Shown: piece after piece, positions 48,053-58,100 of the stretch
Position numbering within the stretch: the first letter of the stretch is position 1
Layout of the letters: the number at the start of each line of letters is the position of its first letter
Assembly (NCBI GenBank): GCA_037954235.1
Contig: JBBMOA010000014.1
Coordinates: 21,182,773-21,246,772, forward strand
Source of the DNA: Aulostomus chinensis
Lineage: Eukaryota > Chordata > Actinopteri > Syngnathiformes > Aulostomidae
Reading direction: 5' to 3'
DNA: 64,000 bases
Made by a program: the position numbers and the translations under genes
The notes under the pieces: generated by a model
Database searches by the model: none
Told to the model about the DNA's origin: nothing
Seen by the model: the letters and a program-made list of their open reading frames with translations, nothing else

Positions 48053-48721
48053 GCACAGGAAGGTCACTGCTGAACAGCTGTGTGTCTGTAGCAGTGATCG
48101 ATTCACATGTTGTGGCATCAGTTTTTATTTTTGATCAGTTTTATTTAAAATCCTGCTGATTTGATGTTTTTTGTTCGTCAGAGCCGGCCTGAAAGCGTCT
48201 TCCTTATCAGCTGTTCGTGCGACCTGTCACGCTGGGGTGGGCGTTCCTGAGACTGAAACGCAGGCTTCATCCAGGGACTCCTCGCATTCTAGCAACCAAT
48301 CACATTGCAGGATGCGAACGCACCCCCAGGACAGAGCGTGATGGTTCTATACGACCTGCAGCGCTCCTCATTATGAAGTGGACTCGCCGCTCTGGAGCCT
48401 TTCTGGTCTCATCTGAACACGTGACCGCACTGCAGCTGACAGAGACCCCCATTACCTCCATCAATCACTTTGATCGGAACGACTCGCGCTCACCAGCGCG
48501 GGCGCCAGGAAACAACTAATACAACAACATGAAGGTTGCATGCAGAGTTTTTGCTTTCCATGGGCGACTGTGACACAGCAGAACCGCGATGAGCATCACG
48601 TGATGACATCACGTCAGGCAGCTGCCGAACTTTCATGACCTTGAGTAAAGGTGTCTGACGCTGTTTGTCGTGTTCACCACAACATGACAGGTCGGGGCAG
48701 ATACCAGGAAATGTTTGGTGG

Positions 48722-48762
<41 letters not shown>

Positions 48763-49848
48763 ACGCGCGCGCGCAGCTGACAGCAAGAGGCTGGTCCAGG
48801 ACCAGCGATGCTCCACTCCTGCAGCAAACTCAATACTCGTGATATGTAAACAAAGAGGCTTCACCGTCCCACTGGGACCTCAAATCACAAGAACGTCTGC
48901 ATGTTTGTCCCTAAGTGGACCTTCCATGCTGGGGGCGGTCCCACAGCGGCTGGACGGCTCAGTCGGAACCATCACAACCTTCACTGCGATGCTGCAGAAG
49001 CAAATACAACTGTGACCCCCTCATCCCTCAGGCCGACCGGAGCGCCAAAGAAGCGTCCGTCCGTCCTGCTGCTGACAGTCCCGGACGGCCGCCGGGGAAC
49101 CGAGCCTCCACCCTGATGGCCACGCAGGACTTTTGCTTTTCCTCTGCTGTTTTTGTATTTACACATAATAAAGACGCTCCAGCGCCACTGATCCAACCTG
49201 CTAAATATTAATTAACCCTGGCCAATATAAATTGGTTGTATGTTTTGCAGTAAAAGGCTTTTATTCATTTTTGAAAAATTTCAGTTGTTTTTTTCTCATT
49301 TGCAACTTTTGTTTGTTTGCAGGAAAAAGTAGACGAACGAAAGGAGGAATTAGAAGATTAGAACATTAGAAACAAATTAGTTTTCAAAAATACCAAGAAA
49401 TTATATATTTAAAGGTTAGATCAGTGCAGATAAGAGGGTTTTTTTCCATTTTCGTCCTTTAACAAATACATTGGGATTCCATCCAAAAACCATACAGCGT
49501 TGCATTAAATCACAAGCAGTGATGAAGAATGTCCAAGAGACAGAGACTGAACTGGTTTCCTCCCACAGACAAACAGGTTACTGTAATGTTTCTCTAAACG
49601 TTCTGTAACCCTCAGTGACGGCGAGGACGTCGGCCACTCACAGAAAAAACTCGCATTTACACAACATACGCCATACTTGAAACTACAACAAAGAGGATCG
49701 GCGTTAGTTCTCAGAAAATAAATTCAGCCTGAATCTGCTTTAAATTCCACATGAAATCAAACTATTGACTTCGATCCATTTCATTCAAACTTCAGTCAAT
49801 ATTTCAAGTAAAGGAACGACTCAGAACAGGGCGAGTGGTTCAGTCCTT
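47043..49848. other. Non-coding stretch between klf2 and eps15l1
   Basis: A (CA)n tract is at about 48011-48054 and a GT-to-CGCG tract at about 48725-48776. A 100-codon frame at 48217-48519 has no family motif, but within it ATCAATCA (48460-48467) abuts CTTTGATC (48468-48475), matching PBX/HOX and TCF/LEF consensus sites. No gene is supported. Confidence 0.45.
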
Positions 49849-50429
49849 GTTCAAGCCAACGTGGTTCACGCTAACATGACTCATGCTAACATGGCTCACG
49901 CTAACATGACTCACGCTAACAAGGCTCACGCTAACATGACTCACGCTAACATGGCTCATGCTAACAAGGCTCAAGCTAACATGACTCACACTAACATGGC
50001 TCACGCTAACATGACTCACGCTAACATGACTCACGCTAACAAGGCTCAAGCTAACATGACTCACGCTAACATGGCTCACGCTAACAAGGCTCACGCTAAC
50101 AAGGCTCAAGCTAACATGACTCACGCTAACAAAGCTCAAGCTAACATGGCTCAAGCTAACATGACTCACACTAACAAGGCTCAAGCTGACACGACTCACG
50201 CAAACAAGGCTCAAGCTAACATGACTAACGCTAACAAGGCTCAAGTTAACATGGCTCAAGCTAACAAGGCTCAAGCTAACATGGCTCAAGCTAACATGAC
50301 TCACACTAACAAGGCTCACGCTAACATGGCTCACGCTAACATGGCTCACGCTAACATGGCTCACGCTAACAAGGCTCACGCTAACATGGCTCAGGCTAAC
50401 ATGGACTCAAGCTAACATGACTCACACTT
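49849..50429. repeat. 15-bp minisatellite rich in AP-1 sites
   Basis: The unit is CTAACATGACTCACG with variants GGCTCA, AAGGCTCAAG. It is repeated about 38 times. Because 15 is a multiple of three, it stays open for about 200 codons on both strands (Asn-Met-Thr-His-Ala type peptides), which is not evidence of a gene. About eleven units contain TGACTCA, the consensus AP-1 site. Confidence 0.95.
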
Positions 50430-51432
50430 ACAATAGAAACAGAGCCTTTTTTCACATATTTCCAGTTTCCAGCCTCATGACACCTAATTTCAGCCTAACA
50501 CTCGATACCACGTGCTTCCTACTCAGGAGAGACCAGGAGTGGAGTGACGCAAACTGAAGAACAAATCAAGCACTTTACTCATTCAATAAAAATTTGTCAA
50601 AAATAATAACAGCCAGCTCACTAAATAAAAACAGTTAAAATTCTTTTGAGTAAAAAGAAAATAACAAGGAAACAAGGGTGGGAAAAGAATGCCCTCATCC
50701 TGCCTTTCACACGTTGGATGTGGGGACGTTGCAGCATTAGGACCAGCGAGCAGCTGTGGCGAGTAGGCGGAGTAGCTGCGTTGATCTATGTACATAGGAC
50801 AGAGGGAGAGGGCGGGAGGAAGTACTGCAGGTCAGCACAGTACAACCTCCCATCCAGCGTACACCTGGAACTGCAGGTGGGGAGCAGGTTTGACCCTCTG
50901 CAACCACTAGCTGACGTCCTCACACCCCAGCAGCAGAGGGCCATGTCATGTTGTCTCCACCTCGTCAGTTAGCAGTTAGCCTGTGGTCATTTCAGTCAGC
51001 ACAAATTTGTATGGACCATTTAAACAAATCCAAGCCTGTTGACACATGGCAGGGAGTCACAGTCTGTCCTCCTCTAATCAGGTCTAATCACATGACACCA
51101 CTTTCCACAAACAGTGTCTTTAAAAGCCCAATCGGAGAGCAGACGATCACAAACAGCTCGTCCCGGACCCGTGGTCACTTCAGTTGGTGTTGTGCTACAG
51201 GGGTGCATACACACGGATGTCCCACTCAAATTTGTAACTGATTAAATAACCATGACAGAGCTCCCCGCCTCACCTGGTTGAGGTTAGCGTTGGGGCTACA
51301 GGCGTGGACCCTGGTGTGGAGGAAGGCTGATATTTGAACTGGAAGAGGGAACTTCCCACCTCAGTGAGGGTTACTCAACGTATACCCATGAAAAACAGAG
51401 AGACGGGTGGACCTGAATCCCGAGTGTGTCAG
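50430..51432. other. Non-coding stretch
   Basis: A 108-codon plus-strand frame (50646-50972) has no recognised motif. No splice-supported exon was seen. Confidence 0.4.
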
Positions 51433-51915
51433 TCATCTCGGTGCGCCTCTCCATGCCAAACACTCTAGTAACACCTTCTGTAGTCGGCGCTTACCCACAG
51501 ACCACTCCCACTGTCTGACAGTATAAGACACAACCATGCTGCTCCAATAACGTCGGAATAAATCCCTTTGAAGAGCCACCTCCGCAGTTTCAGTGACGCC
51601 GTTATTGTCTTCGCAGCTGCTCGGGACGATGGAAGCAAAAGGAGCCATTTTCCTCACGTTGGAAGTGAAGCTGGAGAAGAAACAACTGCTCCACTCAGGC
51701 CACTGAATGGATCCTAACCCCGCATCACCGTCCAGCCGCTCTAGTGCACGGATCCAGTGTGTGAGGTTATCAAGCCTCCTCCTCCTCCCCCTCAGCCTGT
51801 TCACGTCAGCAGGAGTTCTGCCGTCCTCGGCCCACAGTTTTGTTGTCTTGTTTTTAAATGCAGGGTCAGCAGTCAGACTTTCCTGAAAGTACTTTTCTAT
51901 CTTTCTGCTCCATCC
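51433..51915 (-). other. Unassigned non-repetitive open frame of about 160 codons
   Basis: The minus-strand frame ending at 51433 is fused on its N-terminal side to a repeat artefact, but its last 160 or so codons are not repetitive. They contain IEKYFQESL, LWAEDGRTPADVNRLRGRRR, LTHWIRALERLDGD, LFRRYWSSMVVSYTVRQWEW and end LECLAWRGAPR. Tryptophan content is high (about nine). I do not recognise a family. It could be a fossil transposon or retrogene fragment, an unknown 3' exon, or chance. It lies downstream of the eps15l1 stop on the same strand and might be within that gene's 3' UTR, as I noticed no minus-strand AATAAA between 52714 and about 49265. Confidence 0.3.
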
Positions 51916-51944
51916 ATCGAGTGTGTGGGAATGTAAATAGAGGG

Positions 51945-52552
51945 GGCTGAGTGTGCGTGTGTGTATGAGTGTGCGTGCGTGTATGAGTGTGCGTGCGTGT
52001 ATAAGTGTGCGTGTGTGTATGAGTGTGCGTGCGTGTATGAGTGTGCGTGTGTGTATGAGTGTGCGTGCGTGTATGAGTGTGCGTGCGTGTATGAGTGTGC
52101 GTGTGTTTGAGTGTGCGTGTGTGTTTGAGTGTGCGTGCGTGTATGAGTGTGCGTGCGTGTGTGTGCATGTGCGTGGTGTATGTGAGTGCGTGCGTGTGTG
52201 TATGTGCCTGCATGTATTTGCATGTGTGCATGTGTAACTGCATGTGTGCCTGTGTATGTGCGTGCGTGTGTGTATGTGCCTGCATGTATTTGCATGTGTG
52301 CGTGTGTATGTGCGTGTGTATGAGCCTGCATGTATTTGCATGTGTGTGTGTGCATGTGTGTGCGTGTGTGTATGTGCCTGCATGTATTTGCATGTGTGTG
52401 TATGTGCGTGTGTGTATGTGCCTGCATGTATTTGCATGTGTGCGTGTGTATGTGCGTGTGTGTTCATGTGCCTGCATGTATTTGCATGTGTGCGTGTGTA
52501 TGTGCGTGTGTGTTCATGTGCCTGCATGTATTTGCATGTGTGCACGTGTGTG
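51945..52552. repeat. GTGTATGAGTGTGCGTGC and CATGTATTTGCATGTGTG minisatellites
   Basis: Left part: about 20-base units GTGTATGAGTGTGCGTGC. Right part (from about 52200): roughly 42-50-base units containing TGTGCCTGCATGTATTTGCA and TGTGCGTGTGTATGTGCG. Both are derived from GT-rich DNA. Long Cys/Val and His/Thr frames here are artefacts. Confidence 0.93.
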
Positions 52553-52682
52553 CCAGAGTTCATGTGAACATAGAGAAGTTAGTCCAGTTGTGTGCTTTGT
52601 GTCTGAATAGTTCTATGTCAGTTACGTAGTCAGAATGTTAGCTTGTTCTGCACTGTGTGTGTGTGTTTTGAGTGTTTTGTTT

Positions 52683-52696
52683 GGGGGGGGGGGGGG
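52683..52696. repeat. Poly-G run just past the eps15l1 stop
   Basis: Fourteen consecutive Gs on the plus strand, read as C14 in the eps15l1 mRNA, starting about 18 bases after the stop codon. Confidence 0.9.
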
Positions 52697-52714
52697 TGGT
52701 CCAGAGGTTCCAGG

Positions 52715-52861
52715 TCATGCGTTGGACATCTCAGCCTTGCTGAGGGCGATGGCGAGCTCCAGGTCTTCCTGCTCCTGTTGTCTGAGTCGCTTCAGCCGTT
52801 CACGCTCAGCTCGTTCACTCTCCCGCTTCGCCCACTCCAACTGCTGAGCCTCATTGCCAAA
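52715..52861 (-). CDS. eps15l1: eps15l1 terminal coding exon with UIM
   Basis: The acceptor CTCTAG ends at 52862; 48 codons plus TGA follow. It starts FGNEAQQLEWAKRESER, a charged helix, and ends in the ubiquitin-interacting motif EDLELAIALSKAE with the conserved Ala and Ser, then MSNA. Joining in phase 0 to GFADFSS restores the expected FADFxSFGNE junction known in human EPS15L1. Confidence 0.96.
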   Translation of the reverse strand, partial: FGNEAQQLEWAKRESERAERERLKRLRQQEQEDLELAIALSKAEMSNA

Positions 52862-55045
52862 CTAGAGGGGGGGGGGGAGAGAGAGAGAGAGACGGAGAGA
52901 GAGAGAGAGAGAGCGAGAGAGAGACAACAAAGCCTTTAATGGCATGACTCATTAAACCGCTAATTTCAACTCTACAGTTTTGTCTCTTTGTTCTTCAATA
53001 AAAAGATCCTACAAATGAATGAAGAATCTGTTGGCAAGAGACAAGCTCTTCAGCCCAGAAGCATTTTGCCTACATCTGTATTCTGAGGAGAGCTGACCAT
53101 GTGGTCACGTGATCCCATCGGCTACTGTTCAACATTTAGCCCTTTGCTTTATCTGCGTCATCTATTAATGGATTCTACCTCGGCCTCATCTCTGTCTTCC
53201 ACCTGCACTCATTTTCTACCGCCATTGTGAGTCTGGGGTTTAATCGTCTCATCAATGCCACATTTTATTGGATGGAGGAGACGCTTCTGCTGCCTGCTGT
53301 CCACACAGTCCAGCAGATTCTGAATGTCACTGTAGTCTTTATCCAAAATCTGAAACTGTCTGTCTGTCAGTCGTCGCTGTGGATGGAGCACAACAGGTGA
53401 GCCCAGACTCTTAATACTTCTTTGTTTGGTTAAAAGTAAGTGTTCATTTTTTCCTTCTTAGCAACACGTGATGTGCTGTGAAGATCTGGGGTTAATCAGG
53501 AAAACTTCATAAGATAAGTGGCGAACAGAAGCTCAATATATTTCTTAGCCCGTGAATCTTGAAGGGTTCACGTGTCTTGCAAACATCAGCTGCTAGCAGG
53601 CGGCTGAAGCAGAGGAAGAGAAAGGTCTCGCTTCAGTTGAGCACAGGACTTCAAAAATCATCGAAGCAGAGTTCAACCAGTGAAGATGATCATGACGGAT
53701 GAAACACCTCAGTCCCGTCAACTTGAGTTCACCGCAGCAAGAAATGAAAATCCAGAGTAAAAAATCTCATTGTTCTGTTGGGAGCCTACACAGATGCTAA
53801 CCTCCGGTTCAGGCAAGAGGGTGATGGCACTCTGGTAACGTGCCATGACATCGGGCCAGCAGCCGGTCCCGCTGACCGGCACCACCAGGACATTCTAACA
53901 CATGCAGGAAGTCAACTGACCCACTGAGAGCAGATCAGGAACCACAGACGCAGACCGGTTTACTGAAGAGAACTTGTCTAAATGGAGATCTAACTATATT
54001 TCATTTGGGGAAGATGTGTTACAGTAAAACACCTATTTGTTTGATCACCCCCAAAGTACTGTCAAATAGGATATCTACATTTCATACTGTGTATCATTTT
54101 GCTAGCACTGTCTATTTTTATAAAGTGAAGATTCTGTCAAACTTACCTTGGCTTTGTCAGGTCCTGTCAGAGAGGCGGATTACAGAACAGACACGTTATC
54201 AAGCAGAAATCCCTGACCTCAGTGGAGCTAAGCTAGCTCACAGCACACCAACACTTTAAAGGGATGCCTGAGGAGGTTCTGTTCACTCCCGTCCATAGTG
54301 TTTGTCTTAAGCTACTTATTAGCTGTCTTTATTGAGAGCAAGAACTCCAGAGTTTCAACACTACAGGTCAGCAGTTACCTGAAGATCATCATCAAGTCTC
54401 ACCATGCTCTGACCAACTCAAGCCCAAATGTTCTCTCACTGCCAGTAAGCGCCCAAGACAAAACTAGAGAACAGAGCCCCAGCGAATCCCTTAACACAGA
54501 AACAAGCAGCTTGAAACAAAACTACTTCTACTGCTAAAGATGAGGCATGCAGAGAAACAGAGGGAGAGGAGCCCTGACTGAAGGGTGGCCATGGCGTCGG
54601 TCTGACAGCACGAAACATGTCACCACTGGAAACCAGCTTCTTGTTCTGAGAGGAGTGACATGTAAACCAGAGAAGTTCTGGAAGTCCAAAGCCACTGGGA
54701 CCTGGCTTGTCATCAGTGGACTGCTCTTAACCACAGGACTCCAGCACCAGAACTTATTCAAAGCACATTGTGACGGCTGGCAAGTTCGTAGGGATCCAGT
54801 CGAGTTTACACGAGTGACATAAATATCAAATAAACTGACCACAGGATAAAGATGTGCCATGATATCTACGTCTCACAGTTGTGGCATCTGAATCTGCGTA
54901 GAGAAGATGAAGTGGGAGGAAGACGTACTTGGTCACTAACACTTCCTCAGAGGGGGAAGCTGAGCTGCGTCAGGTAGAGGAGTAACAGGTCAGGAGTGCA
55001 GACATGAAGCAGCAGTGGACTACAGACAACAGAGTAGAGCGCGCA

Positions 55046-55093
<48 letters not shown>

Positions 55094-55110
55094 TGCACAC
55101 ACCCACAAAC

Positions 55111-55172
<62 letters not shown>

Positions 55173-58100
55173 CATGCCAGCAATGGTCATGCAGGGCAGA
55201 CAGACTCAGAGCTGAGAGTTGAGTGGTGATACTGCTGTGTGTGTTTCTGGAACCTGCAGCCTGGGGTCTGACCGGGGCCACAGCCTGGGTTCTGACCGGG
55301 GCCACAGCCTGGGTTCTGACCGGTGCCACAGCCTGGGGTCTGACCGGGGCCACAGCCTGGGGTCTGACCGGGGCCACAGCCTGGGGTCTGACCGGGGCCA
55401 CAGCCGGCCGTCAGCAGACCAAACCCAGCTGATGGAGGTGCAGAGTGTTTTGCTGTTTTCTGAAAGGTTGCAGAGATTCTTCATGGCGGCCATGTTGGTT
55501 CAAATGTTAATGCTCTCAGTGCATCTGTGGAAAACCCTGATGATGTCATTATAAGCTTCCTGCCAGAACCAACTGGATGTAGCTGAGCTCTAGCGCTGTC
55601 GGTGCACTACCTTTGTAGCTTTGAGCAGAGCAAAGCTAGCTGCTAGCCTCCAGTTCTATGCTCAGCACGCAGACACACCCACAGGTGATGATCAGAGAGG
55701 AGTGTTACCAGAGCTCCTAACGTCAGAGACCTGATGGGCTGATTTGAGTGTTTCGACACAGAGAGAAGCTTGTTAACACAAACAGCAGATGATGGATAGA
55801 CTGAGCTGCAACAGAGAACCTGAGGCAGAAGGTGAACACACACCTTTGCTGCTTCCATCATTAGCTACTTAGCGCAGGTTGCTGTTCTCACCTTGGCCAT
55901 CTTACTGGAGTCTCCTCACTTACTGCCTCTGTACGTGGTTTGCCAGTTGCTCAGGGGCAAACAGGAAAGAGCTCAAGAGGGTCACCAAAATGGCTGAGAA
56001 GGTCACTGGGTGCCCTCTGCCCACACTGGAGGACCTACAGGGCTCCGACTGCCTCAGGAGAGCCATCACCATCCTGAAGGACTCTTTCCATTCGGGACCC
56101 TCATTGGTTGAGCCGCTGCCATCAGGCAGACGGTACAGGGCCGTTCAAACCAGAACAAACTAGCCATAAATGCTACCTCAACGACATACGTGCAGGATAT
56201 CTGTGTCATGCAACCGTCACTGCCTCTGTAAAGCGTCCACTGGCAATGCAGTTCAGCTGGCTTTTGCAGCCACCTCTCTATTTCTACGTTCAGTAAACCA
56301 TGGAAACCATGTTTACGTATGTGCCTTCCCTCGAACTTTCTAAGTCTGTATCTTGTATATTGTTCGCCACATTGTTTATATATATATAATTTTTTTTCTC
56401 TCTCTCTCTGCACTGCAAAGCCTGCACCTTTCCTTTCGTTGTGCTCGTTACAATGACAATAAAGTGAATCTGAAGCTTTAATTTCTCACCCTGCAAATGA
56501 CATTTCTGGAGTCAGGTCATTTATCTGGCCATGCTTCTAATAAAACCTGACCTTACGAGCTCAAAAACAGACCTGGAGAAAACTGGGGAACCGAGCCGCC
56601 TGTCCATCAAAACCCTGCAGATTCTACTAAATTTTGAATGAATGCTGTGTTTTGTGAGATACTGTGTGTCATTTGTGGTGGAATTTGTACTTGACAAACA
56701 ATAAGGTGAGTGAATCTCACCCACTGAAACCAACACAACGACAGATGTTGATACATTTGAAACGTGCGCTACGATACAGGATGTGGTTGGAGATCGGTCT
56801 TTCAAAGCAGTTCTCCAGGATCTACAGCACCGTCTTTCATCTAAACCTGAACTCACGCCACAGACGCAATGTTCTGTTGTGTGATGTCTGGCCTTGTAGT
56901 GGCCTACAAATTAGGATCATGTGACAAACGTGACCGATCACAGATGGCTTCCTTACTTATTACACATTACTGGATTTCCCCAGGTGGTACTAGTTCAGTA
57001 CAAACAGGACTGAAAACATGGTACATGTGTACTACTGCACATTATAGTTTTCAGAGAAATGTTATACACCAACTGAAAATGAAACAGGGACTCCTGAACA
57101 CAACTGGCAAGTGACAGCAAGTTCTACAGGTCTGTTCTGAGAATAATGGCTCGGCCCTGGAAGCTACAGAGAGGAAGCATTTCACGCTTTCTCAAAGGAA
57201 CCAGTTGACCAGACAAGAGCACATGGACCAGCCAATGAAGAGACGGCCCTTGGTTCCGTAGGTTATGTGTTGCTTGGACAAGTTCTACCGTCTCACTGGT
57301 GAAGTTGGCCCACTGTGCTGCTGTTGCAGCCAGTCACAGGCACCACATCCAGGCTCCGTCATATCCCTGCTACACGCTCGCCAGATCACATCAGTTAGAA
57401 TGTGGTGTCTGTGCTGTGGTCTGTGCTGGAGAACAGTATCACTCATCTCAACTTACAGAGCTGAAGTCTGCAAAACCCGAGGTAGAGTCTGTAGGGGCTT
57501 TACTTGATGCGGAGGATGGAGCGAAAGGGTCTTTGCCACTGAAAGGGTCTCCAGGGCCCTTTTTACTCTGAAAAGGGTCGATGGCGTCCCTGCCGAACGG
57601 CTGGAAGGGGTCACATGGTTTGGAAGGGTCGGCTGTGCCAGATATACTCACTGGTGTACTCTTACCTGCAGACATAAAAGATGAAAGGTGACAAAATTAC
57701 AGAGACCAAAAACACACTTGGGTGGACTTCAGGGAGAGTAGCTGGCGTCCAGGCCAATGGCTCATGGGTTCCTCACTGAAGAAACAGGCAGGAACTAAAG
57801 ATGGCCAGTAAGACGCCACAGAGTTCAGTGGTATCACAGCAGGAAGTTATGATCACGCCAATCAGTTCTAGTGGAAGCTTTGTAACCTGTTCTTAAACCT
57901 CTGGTTCTTTAATTGTTGGAACATATTTGATGTGAATTAAAGATATTGGGTGCATTTGTAACTGATCAGCTGAAACTGTTTCCTTCCAGGATGACAGGAA
58001 TAAACTATACTGCACTTTATTGTCAGTTCCTTTTTTAACTGGAGCACAAAAAAGTTACGACAAAACACAAAATATGTAAATGCAGTCGATTAGAACAATG

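Noticed and set aside
48217..48519. 100-codon plus-strand frame as a small protein gene
   Set aside because: No family motif and no splice context; kept only as a possible regulatory element.
49765..50415. 216-codon plus-strand frame (Asn-Met-Thr-His-Ala repeats)
   Set aside because: It is produced by a 15-bp tandem repeat that is equally open on the other strand; no signal or domain outside the repeat.
51866..52477. His/Thr- and Cys/Val-rich frames on both strands
   Set aside because: By-products of GT-rich minisatellites.
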